Shown: positions 41,391 to 51,167, counted from the first letter of the stretch. The stretch is DNA of 64,000 bases from DASXUX01 sp036504595 (GCA_036504595.1 DASXUX010000030.1:248001-312000); one strand, 5' to 3'. Made by a program: numbers and translations. The notes: generated from the sequence alone by a model not told the origin.

Positions 41391-43508
41391 ATGGCCGACC
41401 TGGACCTTGGCTACCTCACAGCCGACGGGCTGGCCAGCGAATCGGCCGCCCTGCACCTTGACGTCGGCCTGACCGCCACGGCGGCGGGGCTGGCCATGGC
41501 CATAGGTGCCCGACTTGTCAGCCCAGAGTATTTGGTCAGGCTATGGGACGGCCCCCGGCTCGTTGCGGAGGGTAGCCGCCGCACCGCCAGCGGGGCAGTG
41601 ACGCTACAGGAGGCCAACGGCAGCGGATTGTCCGCAACGCTAAGCCTTGCATACTCCGCAGAATTGCCTTGGGGCGAGGGATGGCTGGACCTGAAGTGGC
41701 CCAAGTCCTACAAGGTGTTTTATGGGACCGCCAACCCTTGCGACTTCAGCGGGGCCCCGCAGGCCACGGTCAGCGACTCAGGGGGGACCGACTTCTCCCA
41801 CCAGTCGGCCAGCCTGTCGCCGGGCGACTACTACTACGGCATACAGGATATTGACGACGAGGGCGACGCAGACCCGAGCCCCGCGACCTTTGGCCCGTTG
41901 ACCGTCCGGGCGATACCAGCGGCCCCCACGATAGTCAGCATAACGCAAACGACCCCGTACCAGTTGGTCGTTACCTTCACCGCCGACGAGGGGACCGACA
42001 ACAAGATATTCTTTGGCAACCCGAACGAGCCCGTCAACTTCGACGAACTCAGCGACGGCCCCGCCTCAGTTTGGGCGACGAGCCCGCAGGCCATAACGAT
42101 ACCCGCATACACGACCACCGACCATGCCGCCGACTTCTCGACGCTGGAGGCCACCTTCGACTCTGCAATGTCAGCGTTGAACGCAGCCTACGGCAACGGG
42201 GAGGGGACCTACGCCCCCGGCATGGCGGCCGCCCTTTCAGCGTTGACGGCGGCAGTGGGCACCTACCAGGCCGCCATCGGCCTGGACATGTCGGCGGAGT
42301 TGGCGGGGCTGGAGGCAGTGGCGAGCCAGACCGCCGACTCCATCGCGTCACTGCCGGAGGGGCTCGACATAGTGGACTGGACCGCCATGTCCCAGCCCTA
42401 CTACGCCCGATGGCTGGAGTATGTCGGCACCTGCCTTGAGGACGAGCCCAACCGCTACCTGCTGCCGGATGGGAGCCCCCCGAGTGCGGCCCAGACGGGG
42501 CAGACGGGCGGGAGTTTATGGGACCGGGGCCAGCCGTTCACAAGGCCCAACTACGTCACCATCGTCCTACGCAGTTACGCCAGCGGGACGGGCACGCCGG
42601 AGTACAGCAACACGGCCGCGACCGTCCGGCTTGACGCAAGCGGCAACCTTGCCGGGGACCCCCCGGCCCAGCCGTCCATCGTTTCGGCCAGCCTCGGGTT
42701 CAGGCCCGCCGCCTACAACCCGTCCACCCTGTTGACGGCCCCCGAGGCTTTCGACAACGCCGCATGGCTGAAGACCTATGTGACCGTCACCCCGAACGCC
42801 ACGACCGACCCGACGGGGGGCAGCGGGGCCGACCAACTGGCCAGCACCAACGCCTTCGCCGACATCCTCCAGTCCGTGGCGGGGACCAGCCAGCGGTATA
42901 CGGCAACCGTCTACCTGAAGGCGGGGACGGCCACCAGTTGCACGCTACGCCTGTACGCGGGGCCTACGAGCCCCTACGTCATTTCGGCCCAGATACTTTC
43001 GGGGCCGGGCAGCGTGACGCTCGCAACGAACGGGAGCGGCAACGAGGCCAGGGTGACGGGGCTATCCAGCACCTGGACCCGGCTGGCGATAACCAGCGAC
43101 GCCGACATCCTGTACGCCACCGTGGGGCTGCAGATAGCCCTGCCGACCGTCGGGGCCTACCTGTACTCGTGGGGGGCCGAGCTGTACGCGGGGACGCTGG
43201 CCACCGAGCGGGCCTTGACGGTAAGGGGCGGGGTCCTGCATGACGGATACGAGGAGGCCCAGACCATCGAGGCCGCCATCACCCCCGAGGGCGGGAGCCC
43301 CGCGACCGTTACGGCCAGCCTGCCGGGGGCAGTGGCCAACTACGCCGAGGCGACCCTGCCGGGCGTCGCCGTCACGCTGGGCTGGTACAGGATCGACCTG
43401 CGGGCGAAGACCGCGACGACCTACGGCCAGTCACGCACCGCTTGGGTATCCGTTTCGGCCGACACGCCGGACGGGCCGACCGACCTGTCGGCAGAGGTAA
43501 AACGCTAA
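41391..43508 (+). CDS. Tail protein with fibronectin-like and carbohydrate-binding-like domains
   Basis: 705 residues, strand-rich throughout. Repeating strand patterns resemble fibronectin III domains (AAPTIVSITQTTPYQLVVTF, about 185-205). A jelly-roll carbohydrate-binding-like domain runs from about 455 to 600 (YTATVYLKAGTATSCTLRLY, YLYSWGAELYAG), of the kind often found in phage host-recognition proteins. Its stop overlaps the next start. Role in cell-surface recognition is inferred. Confidence 0.7.
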   Translation: MADLDLGYLTADGLASESAALHLDVGLTATAAGLAMAIGARLVSPEYLVRLWDGPRLVAEGSRRTASGAVTLQEANGSGLSATLSLAYSAELPWGEGWLDLKWPKSYKVFYGTANPCDFSGAPQATVSDSGGTDFSHQSASLSPGDYYYGIQDIDDEGDADPSPATFGPLTVRAIPAAPTIVSITQTTPYQLVVTFTADEGTDNKIFFGNPNEPVNFDELSDGPASVWATSPQAITIPAYTTTDHAADFSTLEATFDSAMSALNAAYGNGEGTYAPGMAAALSALTAAVGTYQAAIGLDMSAELAGLEAVASQTADSIASLPEGLDIVDWTAMSQPYYARWLEYVGTCLEDEPNRYLLPDGSPPSAAQTGQTGGSLWDRGQPFTRPNYVTIVLRSYASGTGTPEYSNTAATVRLDASGNLAGDPPAQPSIVSASLGFRPAAYNPSTLLTAPEAFDNAAWLKTYVTVTPNATTDPTGGSGADQLASTNAFADILQSVAGTSQRYTATVYLKAGTATSCTLRLYAGPTSPYVISAQILSGPGSVTLATNGSGNEARVTGLSSTWTRLAITSDADILYATVGLQIALPTVGAYLYSWGAELYAGTLATERALTVRGGVLHDGYEEAQTIEAAITPEGGSPATVTASLPGAVANYAEATLPGVAVTLGWYRIDLRAKTATTYGQSRTAWVSVSADTPDGPTDLSAEVKR

Positions 43509-46500
43509 TGCTTACAAGGACAGTGCCGGGGGGCGGATCGAACAAGGACAGGGCCGCACGGCCCCTTTATGCCAGTTTTCATTCTGCCAGCAGCGGCAGC
43601 GTTTTGACCAGCGGGCGATATTGCGGGGCCATCGTCAAGTCGTGCGGGACCAACCCGTCCTATGCCATGGTGGGCATACCGATGCGGGAGGCCCTCGGGG
43701 CGGGGACCTGGGACCAACTGCCGGGCGTGGCCCTCAAGACCGCCGTGGCAGGCAGCATCAGGCTTTTGGCCCGTGCCAGTTGCGGCTATGTCGAGGGCAA
43801 CGGCAAGGCCGTACTCGTCAACGGCTGGGTGGTCAGCCACGGCCATAATTTGGGCGAGGACTCCATAGTAAGTTGCGTGTTCGACGACCGCCACATATTC
43901 GCCGCCTATTTCACGTGCTTCGGCAAGATGACTTGGGACCCCGGCCAGCAGAAGGCTTATTTCGTATCCAACCCCAACGACCCGCTGGTATTCAACAGGT
44001 GGGGGCACGGGGACTGCATAGAGGACCGCAACGGCCGCCCCCGCTTCGCACCGGGCCACCGCTACGGCCACATAGGGAGCAGCGAGGCCGACAGCCCCGA
44101 CCCCGAGCCCGGCTACGCCACCAGCATGACCCGCAAGTGGCGGGTAAGCGACATCATCAAGTACCTTGAGGACATGTTCTACAGTATCGGCTACAGGCCC
44201 CCGCTAGGCGGGGACTTCGGCCTGATGGAGTTGCCCCGCCAGTACCTCGACTGGCCCAAGGATTTGGCCAGCGTGATAGTTGAGGACAAGACCCCGCATA
44301 CCTTCAGCCTGGAGGGGGCCAACCTTCTGGAGGCCCTCGTAAAGACCGTCCAGTACGCAGGCCCCTACGAGTTGAACTTGGAGCCCGTGGACGATGTTAA
44401 GAGCCGCCTCCAGATCATCGACTTCAGCAAGCGGGCCAACAAGGGGGCGACCATATACGGCCCCGACTACATCGGGACGCTTGAGGGCAACGCCGACAAC
44501 GCCAGCGTGGCGGCAGAGGGGCAGATAAAGCAGCACGCCCTCGGCTACGCCTACGACATCGCCTACTGCGGGGACAGCCCCGCCATAGAGTTCATGGCCT
44601 CGACCGACCCCGGCGACGGCGACAGTTACGGCGGGGCGTTGAGTTTCGGCTGGTCCGCCCAAGAGGAGGCCCTGTTCAAGATCGGCCTGCCGACCGGGAG
44701 CGACTCATTGACGTTCAATTTTCAATGCAAGTTGAGGCCGAACGTCTACTGCTGGTATCGGCTGGCCCACGGGATAGACCCCTTCAAACTGTCGAAGTAC
44801 GGCACCCGAACCGAGAGCGGCAACTGGCGTATAAAGCCCCACCAACTGACCGCCTACAACGAGAACCCGGCCAGCCCGGCGGGGCTCGTCCACCGCGAGA
44901 TCGTCGTCGAGTTCAAGTTGACCCAATACGAGTACGAGAGGTATAGCCCAGAGGATAGGGAGAAGTACGGCTGGTGGCGGGTGGCCTCCAGGTATTCGGA
45001 GTTGCAACTGGACCCCTCGGGCCGCTACATCATGCTCCCAGCACTCAGGGACGTGGCCCAGACATATGTCACCGACCCCGAGCGAAAGAAGGACGGCTCC
45101 CCCAAGCCCCCCGACTACACCGAATGGCAGGGGGCCTATTTCAAGCCCCGCCAGATCAGGATACAGGTCGTAGCCGAGTCGGACGCTTGCCTTGTGGCCC
45201 GCCGGGGTGGAGACCCCAACCTTGCGGAGCAGCACATTGACCCCGCCGCCCCCAAGTTCACATTCTTGAAGCGAAACGAGCCCCTCCAGTACATCGACTG
45301 GCTTAGGGGCGACAAGTCCCGGCCCATCGGCATAGCGTGGCCCACCAACCTGAAGAACTGGACCATGTTGAGTTTTCAGCCCAAGCAGTCAAGGGGCAAC
45401 GAACTTTTCAGCGACTGCCTGGGGGACCACAACCTCGCCGACGGCCGCAACCGCCTGGACCGCCACGCCGACGCCTACCTCCAGAACCTGAAGAGGATAT
45501 CGTGGGAGGGCACCTACGTAATCAAGCGTATTTCGCCCTGTTATCATGTCGGGCAGGTCATTACCTACGAGGCCCCCAATCGGCTTAACGGGGCCACCAG
45601 CGTCATACGCTGCATAGTCTATCATGCGGACAACCAGACCACGACGCTTGAGGTAGGGCCCCCGGCCCTGTCTACCATCTGGGACGGGCCGCTTCATAGC
45701 AACAGTTACGGCGGGAGCGGGGGGACCAGTGCCCCGACCTACGGCGGCGGGGGCGACAAGTACGACAAGCCCTACGAGGAGCCGACCAGCAAGCAGGAGG
45801 AGCAGCCGACCACCAGCGGGAGCGACCAGTTCGGCAACCCGACGGGGACCGCCTACGGGCCGGACAGTTGGCAGTTCAAGGCCCAGCAGGCCGAGAAGGC
45901 CAAGCAGGCGGCCGAGCAGAAGCCGCAGGCCGAGAAGAAGCCGGAGCCCCGCTACAAGGCCAGCGACGAGGGGGGCGACAAGAAGTACGCCGACCGTGGC
46001 AACTATTACGACAACCGGGCCAAGAACATGAAGGCCGAACTGTCGAAGATGGACCAGGACGACCCCCGCCGCCAGAAACTGCAACGCATGCTGGACCGGA
46101 CGGAGGCCAAGCGGGACAAGGCCGGGGCGAAGATGGACCAACTTAACAGCGGCCACGGAGCCATGCGGGACCCGAGCGGCCGGAGCATAAAGGCCGGAGA
46201 ACTCGGCAACCTCACGAAGGGCTGGGACCCCGACAACTTCACGAAGGGCTTCGGCCGGAGTTTCGGGGCTTGGGACAAGATGCAGGACTACACGGTCGGC
46301 AAGAAGTCGGCCATCGCCCGAGGATTCGACGCGAAGATGGGCGGGGCTGGAGGCGAGGGCGGCCAGTTCGACACCAAGAAGGCATCGGCCTGGAGCGAGA
46401 AGCGTTTCGGCCAGAACAAGCAGGCCGAGTACGACAGGGCCATCGCCAGCAGCGAGCGTTTCAGCAAGTCCGGCTGGGGCGGCACGGCGGGGCGATCGAT

Positions 46501-46750
46501 GGAGGGCTTGGGGATATTCGACAATACGGGCAAGCCCGACACCTCACGCAACATGTGGTCGGGGGCCGACGCCAAGGGCCGGGCCATCCAGAACCCCAAC
46601 TACAGGGGAGACAGGCCGACGCCCGAGCCGCAGCCTGCACCGACACAGGCCGCACCGAGCCAGGCCCCGAGCCCCGCGACGCCGCAGAGGCGGGATACCT
46701 TGGGCCGCAGTCGGCGGGACATCGACCTTGAGAACATGAGGGGCGAATGA
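43508..46750 (+). CDS. Large tail tip/baseplate protein
   Basis: 1080 residues from ATG 43,508. The N-terminal two-thirds are globular (VAGSIRLLARASCGYVEGNG, VFDDRHIFAAYFTCFGK, VIVEDKTPHTFSLEGANLLEAL), matching the place and size of tail-tip hub proteins. The C-terminal third, from about residue 740, is Gly/Gln/Lys-rich with disordered segments (KQAAEQKPQAEKKPEP) and a coiled coil (DRGNYYDNRAKNMKAELSKM). No lysozyme or peptidase motif was noticed. Ends in ATGA with the next gene. Confidence 0.65.
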   Translation: MLTRTVPGGGSNKDRAARPLYASFHSASSGSVLTSGRYCGAIVKSCGTNPSYAMVGIPMREALGAGTWDQLPGVALKTAVAGSIRLLARASCGYVEGNGKAVLVNGWVVSHGHNLGEDSIVSCVFDDRHIFAAYFTCFGKMTWDPGQQKAYFVSNPNDPLVFNRWGHGDCIEDRNGRPRFAPGHRYGHIGSSEADSPDPEPGYATSMTRKWRVSDIIKYLEDMFYSIGYRPPLGGDFGLMELPRQYLDWPKDLASVIVEDKTPHTFSLEGANLLEALVKTVQYAGPYELNLEPVDDVKSRLQIIDFSKRANKGATIYGPDYIGTLEGNADNASVAAEGQIKQHALGYAYDIAYCGDSPAIEFMASTDPGDGDSYGGALSFGWSAQEEALFKIGLPTGSDSLTFNFQCKLRPNVYCWYRLAHGIDPFKLSKYGTRTESGNWRIKPHQLTAYNENPASPAGLVHREIVVEFKLTQYEYERYSPEDREKYGWWRVASRYSELQLDPSGRYIMLPALRDVAQTYVTDPERKKDGSPKPPDYTEWQGAYFKPRQIRIQVVAESDACLVARRGGDPNLAEQHIDPAAPKFTFLKRNEPLQYIDWLRGDKSRPIGIAWPTNLKNWTMLSFQPKQSRGNELFSDCLGDHNLADGRNRLDRHADAYLQNLKRISWEGTYVIKRISPCYHVGQVITYEAPNRLNGATSVIRCIVYHADNQTTTLEVGPPALSTIWDGPLHSNSYGGSGGTSAPTYGGGGDKYDKPYEEPTSKQEEQPTTSGSDQFGNPTGTAYGPDSWQFKAQQAEKAKQAAEQKPQAEKKPEPRYKASDEGGDKKYADRGNYYDNRAKNMKAELSKMDQDDPRRQKLQRMLDRTEAKRDKAGAKMDQLNSGHGAMRDPSGRSIKAGELGNLTKGWDPDNFTKGFGRSFGAWDKMQDYTVGKKSAIARGFDAKMGGAGGEGGQFDTKKASAWSEKRFGQNKQAEYDRAIASSERFSKSGWGGTAGRSMEGLGIFDNTGKPDTSRNMWSGADAKGRAIQNPNYRGDRPTPEPQPAPTQAAPSQAPSPATPQRRDTLGRSRRDIDLENMRGE

Positions 46751-47055
46751 GTTACCGCAGCCTGATGGAGCGTAGCATGGGGAGGCCGTATTCGCAAAAC
46801 AGCCCGGCCGACTCCAAGTTTATGCACCAAGCCGACCTCGCGAGCCCCTGGAGCCAGCGGCCCGCCAGCATGGCGGGGGCGAGCCGAGTACACCCCGAGA
46901 CGATGACGACCAACCCCGTCAGGGCGGGGAGCCCGCCCCGGCCCTACTACCAGATCGACCCGTACTGGCAGGATCCGACGACGGAGAACCTACAGCCGGG
47001 GAGCGTGGCCCAGCCGCATTTCAGGCACCCCGCCACCCAGCCCGTAGCCGGATAG
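46747..47055 (+). CDS. Small proline-rich phage protein
   Basis: 102 residues, predicted disordered; rich in Pro, Ser, Tyr and Met (MSYRSLMERSMGRPYSQNSPA, RAGSPPRPYYQIDPYW). It starts inside the last codons of the tail-tip gene (ATGA overlap). Function unknown; possibly a flexible linker or assembly factor. Confidence 0.5.
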   Translation: MSYRSLMERSMGRPYSQNSPADSKFMHQADLASPWSQRPASMAGASRVHPETMTTNPVRAGSPPRPYYQIDPYWQDPTTENLQPGSVAQPHFRHPATQPVAG

Positions 47056-47064
47056 CAAGGGCAG

Positions 47065-47082
47065 GCCCCCGGCGGGGCGAAG
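47065..47082 (+). promoter_or_regulatory. Hairpin-CGAAG element, copy 5
   Basis: GCCCC (47,065-47,069) pairs with GGGGC (47,074-47,078), with CGAAG (47,078-47,082) directly at its end. An AGAGGAG ribosome site for the next gene follows. Confidence 0.35.
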
Positions 47083-47103
47083 TTCTACTAAGAGGAGCAA
47101 CGA

Positions 47104-47454
47104 ATGGACCTAACCTGGACCAGAGGGGACACCCTCGCAATTTCGATAACCGTGACGGACGGGGCCGAGCCCATAAATCTGGCCTCTGCCCATGCCATAA
47201 TGACCGCCAAGGCCAACATCGCCGACGCCGACGAAAACGCCCTGTTTCAGATCGATGACACGGGCGGGGACATCACCTTCCCTACCCCCGAGGCGGGGGA
47301 GATGGTGGTTACCGTGCCACCCGAGGCCACGAAGGACCTTGCAGACGACAAGTTGGCGGGGGTCTATGACGTGCAGGTGACCCTCCAGGACGGGAGCGTC
47401 TATACCGTCTTGAGCGGGGCCCTAACCCTGTCGGCAGACGTTACGAGGGGCTAA
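47104..47454 (+). CDS. BppU-like baseplate/fibre attachment protein
   Basis: 116 residues. The sequence WTRGDTLAISITVTDGAEPINLASA and later YDVQVTLQDGSVYTVLSGALTLS fits the N-terminal beta domain of phage baseplate upper proteins, which attach receptor-binding proteins. AGAGGAG precedes ATG 47,104. It stands directly before the fibre gene, which supports an adaptor role. Confidence 0.65.
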   Translation: MDLTWTRGDTLAISITVTDGAEPINLASAHAIMTAKANIADADENALFQIDDTGGDITFPTPEAGEMVVTVPPEATKDLADDKLAGVYDVQVTLQDGSVYTVLSGALTLSADVTRG

Positions 47455-47455
47455 C

Positions 47456-50197
47456 ATGCAGGGACAGGCCACCGTCAAGAGCGTGCAGGCCGCCGCCGCC
47501 GTAAGGTCCATATCGGTGGACCCCGGCACGCCGGAGACCCAGACCGCAACGGAGACCGTGGCGACCGTCATAACGGCGAGGGCCACACCACGAGCGGAGG
47601 CCGTCGCCAACGCCCCGGCCGGGGTCGTGGTCCAGGCCCAGACGAGCCCCGCCACCGTCTCATTGGTAGGCATAAGCGGCTGGAGCGGGGCCAAGGGGAC
47701 CGACGGACAGGCCCAAAGCGGGGCCAGCGGCTACAGTGGCCAGTCAAGCAGCGGCTACAGCGGGGCCAAGGGGCAAAAAGGGGACCAAGGCGACGCCGGG
47801 GCGAGCGGGTACAGCGGGCGGGGCCAGTCCGGATACTCGGGGGCCAGCGGCCAGTCGACCAGCGGCTTCAGCGGCGTGGTTGGACAGAAGGGGGACTCCG
47901 GAGACAGGGGCCAGAGCGGCTACTCGGGGGCCAGCATCGAGGGCCGGAGCGGCTATTCGGGCCAGTCGGGCAGCGCCGGGGCCGACGCCGTAGGCCAGTC
48001 GGGCTACAGCGGGGCCGTAGGACAGGCCATCAGCGGCTACAGCGGCAAGGCGGCGGACTCAGGCCAGAGCGGATTTAGCGGCCAAAAAGGCCAGGACGGG
48101 GCCGACGGAGCCGACGGGGTAGGCCAGTCAGGATTCAGCGGACAGCAGGGCCAGCCCGGCTTGAACGGCAACAGCGGATACTCGGGACGGTCGGCCTTCA
48201 GCGGGACCAGCGGAGCCAGCGGCCAGAGCGGCGGCAGCGGATTCTCGGGGGCCAGCGTGGAGGGCCAGTCGGGATACAGCGGGGCCAGTGCCTACAGCGG
48301 CCGGAGCGGCTACAGCGGGGTAGGGTCCAGCGGATTCAGCGGCCAGTCGGGAGCCAAGGGAGCCGACGGGGCGTCGACCAGCGGCTACAGCGGCCAGAAC
48401 GGCGGCAACGGAGCCGATGGCCAGAGCGGATTTAGCGGGCAAAAAGGCCAGGACGGGGCCAGCGGATTCAGCGGGGTAGGACAGAGCGGATTCAGCGGCC
48501 AAAACGGGACCAACGGCACCAACGGGGCGGACGGCGGGAGCGGATTCAGCGGCATAGGGTCCAGCGGCTACAGCGGCTACTCGGCCGCCGCCCTCGCATT
48601 GGCCTCGTTTTGGGCGTGGGGCGACAACAGCGTAGGGGCCGTGGGCGACAACACGGTCACCAACCGAACCAGCCCCGTATCCGTAGTCGGCGGGCACTTG
48701 TTCAAGCAGGTGGTCGGCGGCGGCATGAATACCGTGGGCCTGAAGGCCGACGGCACCGTATGGGCTTGGGGGACGAACGCCAACGGCCAGATAGGCGACA
48801 ACAACATCGCCTCACGGTCCAGCCCCGTCAGCGTGGTGGGCGGGCATGTCTTCAAGCAGATCAGCACCTGCGGGGCCAATTTGACGACCGGATCGGCGGC
48901 ACAGGCCGTGGCGGGAGTCAAGGCAGACGGCACGGTATGGACTTGGGGCGGCAACGCCAACCAGGCCCTCGGCATAAACGCTATGGGCGACCGTAGCAGC
49001 CCCATTCAGATAGCCGCCGCATCCTATACCCTGACGGCCGCCTCAGTCAGCGTGGGCGGGACCTTTACCCTCGGGCTCGACAGCGGCGGCAACCTGTACG
49101 GGTTTGGAGCGAACCAGTACGGCCAGATCGGCATGCCAGTCACGACGGCGGTATCGTCCGCCATGTCCGTCAGCCCATCGGTGGTGATGTCCTCAGTCAG
49201 TGCGGGCATTAACCACAGCGTCGGCATAAAGACCAGCGACGGCAAGCCCTATGCGTGGGGCTTGAACGCAAACGGACAGGTCGGGGACAACACCGCCTCC
49301 AACCGCTCAGCCCCTACCGCCATCGTCGGCAACCACACTTTCACGGCGGTATACGGGGGATGCAACGCCTCGTATGGCTTGAAGGGCGACGGCAGCCTAT
49401 GGGCTTGGGGCAGCAACGCGGCGGCACAGGGCACGCAGGGCCAGTTGGGCGACAACTCGGCCGCCGACCGCAGCAGCCCCGTGTCCGTTGTCGGGGGCCA
49501 CAGTTTCATCGACGTTCACCCCGGCCCCGGTTTCTGTAGTGCCATCAAGGCCGACGGGAGCGTATGGGCGTGGGGGGCCAACTCCACGGGCAACCTCGGG
49601 GACGGGACGACCGCCGACCGCAGCAGCCCCGTCTCAGTGGTGGGGAGTTTCGCCTTCAGCAAGGCATGGAGCAGGGGCGGGCAGGCCGGATACGACTTCA
49701 CCGGGGCGGCAGGGCCCGCAGGCGGCAGCGGCTACAGCGGCCGGAGCGGCTATAGCGGGTGGAGCGGCTGGAGCGGCATAGGCACCAGCGGCTGGTCCGG
49801 CATACGGGGCGGCACTGGCCTTAGCGGATTCAGCGGGGCCAAGGCGGCCATCCTTGAACTAGGGGGCCGCTGGAGGGCCTTGATATGCCCCGAGGCCCCC
49901 GAGGCGATATTCGAGGACTGGCTGGAGGCCGCCGCGAACGGCGAGACGGCCATCGACCCGCTTTACCTGGAGGCTTGCGAGCCCGGCACCGTCAGGGTGG
50001 CGACCGCCTACAGCCCAGAGGGCCATGTGTCGGCCTACGTGGCCGGGGACAGGGTCAGATGCAGCGGGGCATGGGGGTGGGCTACCGTCCACCTCATCGG
50101 CATACGCCGGGGGGCGGCGGGCCGCTGGCGGGAGTACACGGCGGAGCAGGCGAGGCGAAACCTTGCCTTCTGGCACTCCGCGACGGGGGGCGAATGA
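47456..50197 (+). CDS. Tail fibre with collagen-like GYSG repeats and an RCC1-type propeller
   Basis: 913 residues in four parts. First, an attachment domain (about 1-70). Second, a long Gly-Tyr/Phe-Ser-Gly repeat region (about 72-375, dozens of SGYSG/SGFSG units interspersed with GQKGD and GADGA triplets). Third, a block of about six to seven RCC1/BNR-like repeats (about 380-745, recurring WAWGxNxxGQxGD and SSPVSVVGGHxF). Fourth, a short second collagen-like stretch (about 760-800) and a compact C-terminal domain (ILELGGRWRALICP...). It should form the host-binding fibre: a triple-helical stalk carrying a seven-bladed propeller. The repeat DNA is likely to recombine or expand. Confidence 0.85.
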   Translation: MQGQATVKSVQAAAAVRSISVDPGTPETQTATETVATVITARATPRAEAVANAPAGVVVQAQTSPATVSLVGISGWSGAKGTDGQAQSGASGYSGQSSSGYSGAKGQKGDQGDAGASGYSGRGQSGYSGASGQSTSGFSGVVGQKGDSGDRGQSGYSGASIEGRSGYSGQSGSAGADAVGQSGYSGAVGQAISGYSGKAADSGQSGFSGQKGQDGADGADGVGQSGFSGQQGQPGLNGNSGYSGRSAFSGTSGASGQSGGSGFSGASVEGQSGYSGASAYSGRSGYSGVGSSGFSGQSGAKGADGASTSGYSGQNGGNGADGQSGFSGQKGQDGASGFSGVGQSGFSGQNGTNGTNGADGGSGFSGIGSSGYSGYSAAALALASFWAWGDNSVGAVGDNTVTNRTSPVSVVGGHLFKQVVGGGMNTVGLKADGTVWAWGTNANGQIGDNNIASRSSPVSVVGGHVFKQISTCGANLTTGSAAQAVAGVKADGTVWTWGGNANQALGINAMGDRSSPIQIAAASYTLTAASVSVGGTFTLGLDSGGNLYGFGANQYGQIGMPVTTAVSSAMSVSPSVVMSSVSAGINHSVGIKTSDGKPYAWGLNANGQVGDNTASNRSAPTAIVGNHTFTAVYGGCNASYGLKGDGSLWAWGSNAAAQGTQGQLGDNSAADRSSPVSVVGGHSFIDVHPGPGFCSAIKADGSVWAWGANSTGNLGDGTTADRSSPVSVVGSFAFSKAWSRGGQAGYDFTGAAGPAGGSGYSGRSGYSGWSGWSGIGTSGWSGIRGGTGLSGFSGAKAAILELGGRWRALICPEAPEAIFEDWLEAAANGETAIDPLYLEACEPGTVRVATAYSPEGHVSAYVAGDRVRCSGAWGWATVHLIGIRRGAAGRWREYTAEQARRNLAFWHSATGGE

Positions 50198-50706
50198 GAG
50201 TACAGGTGACGGTGCCGAGGATATCGGCCAGCCAGTTTGTGCAAAGCAGCGGCTTCAGCGGATTCTCAGGGGCCAAGGGGGGCGATGGTAGCGGCATAAG
50301 CGGCTGGAGCGGGGCCAAGGGAGACCCCGGCGAAGCCCAGAGCGGATTCAGCGGGGCGGCAGGAGCCCCCGGAGAGCCCGGCCCCGAGGGGGCATCCACC
50401 AGCGGCTATTCGGGCTGGAGCGGTGCGGCGGGGGCCGGAGGCACGACGATGACCCCCGCGACCAACGGGGCCGACGGCGTAGGCGGGGCCGTAACCACGC
50501 CCGCCTGCTACGAGCCCTACGGCAACCGCAAGTACCTGGCGTCGGACGGCCAGTGGTACTTGAACGGGCATTTCCCAGCCCCCTTTATGGGGAGCATGCC
50601 GCCCTTTGGCACGCCTACGAGCGGGGACGCCTATTTCGACCCGAGCAACGCAAACCTGTACGTTTTCGACGGATCAAACTGGCGGGCCTTTACGCCGACG
50701 ACCTAA
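50194..50706 (+). CDS. Second collagen-like fibre-tip protein
   Basis: 170 residues; ATG 50,194 overlaps the previous stop (ATGA). The N-terminus repeats the SGFSGFSGAKGGDG pattern of the main fibre and ends with a globular domain (YLASDGQWYLNGHFP, FDGSNWRAFTP). Likely a partner tip or minor fibre protein. A gene split or duplication from the main fibre is possible. Confidence 0.7.
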   Translation: MRVQVTVPRISASQFVQSSGFSGFSGAKGGDGSGISGWSGAKGDPGEAQSGFSGAAGAPGEPGPEGASTSGYSGWSGAAGAGGTTMTPATNGADGVGGAVTTPACYEPYGNRKYLASDGQWYLNGHFPAPFMGSMPPFGTPTSGDAYFDPSNANLYVFDGSNWRAFTPTT

Positions 50707-50717
50707 GCGGGTATACT
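50689..50717 (+). promoter_or_regulatory. Sigma-70-like promoter for the basic protein gene
   Basis: TTTACG (50,689-50,694), a 17-bp spacer and TATACT (50,712-50,717) are followed by an AAGGAGGGGGAG ribosome site nearly identical to that of the peptide gene at 19,108. Confidence 0.5.
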
Positions 50718-50747
50718 GTCGCCCCTACCTATTAAGGAGGGGGAGAC

Positions 50748-51161
50748 ATGCCGAGAAAGTTTCAGCCATACCCGCCAGAGGTGAAGGCCGCGATCATCAA
50801 GGCCGCGAGCCACGCCTTGGAGACTACGAGGCCTGGCAACCCATTCAAGGGGGGCGGGGGCAAGTGGAAGGCCGCCATTCGAGCCGCTATAGGGGCCGGA
50901 TACAAGGGGAGCATCGGCGGCTTAGAGCAGATGATGAGGGCCGCGAAGGGCCAGACGCCGAAGGCCGCAGCGGCGGGGCCGAAGCCAGCGATGGCCAAGC
51001 CGACCCCGAAGCCGACCGCGAAGCCAGCGGCAACCGCCGCCGACCCCAAGGCCCAGATGATGGCCCTTATGGACAGCCTGATGGCCCGCAACGAGGGGCT
51101 GGAGGCCAAGGTCGAGAAGGCCCGCGAGCATCTTAAAGCGGCCCTGAAGGCTTTGGAGTAA
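50748..51161 (+). CDS. Basic alanine/lysine/proline-rich phage protein
   Basis: 137 residues. A small basic N-terminal domain (MPRKFQPYPPEVKAAIIKAA..., GGKWKAAIRAAIGAGYKG), a histone-H1-like linker of Lys-Pro-Ala repeats (about 80-105: AMAKPTPKPTAKPAAT), then a C-terminal coiled coil (LMARNEGLEAKVEKAREHLK). Nucleic-acid binding is suggested by composition. It has its own promoter, a very strong ribosome site and its own terminator, which is unusual inside a late phage operon and fits lysogenic expression. Confidence 0.65.
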   Translation: MPRKFQPYPPEVKAAIIKAASHALETTRPGNPFKGGGGKWKAAIRAAIGAGYKGSIGGLEQMMRAAKGQTPKAAAAGPKPAMAKPTPKPTAKPAATAADPKAQMMALMDSLMARNEGLEAKVEKAREHLKAALKALE

Positions 51162-51167
51162 AGGGAT

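Noticed and set aside
40959..41456. Leftward ORFs opposite tail genes
   Set aside because: Antisense shadows of tail genes with matching starts; no independent support.
47690..48590. Regular GYSG-coding DNA repeats as a possible CRISPR or tandem-repeat locus
   Set aside because: The units are 9-15 bp, irregular and in frame over hundreds of codons; there are no uniform spacers, so it is coding repeat DNA.
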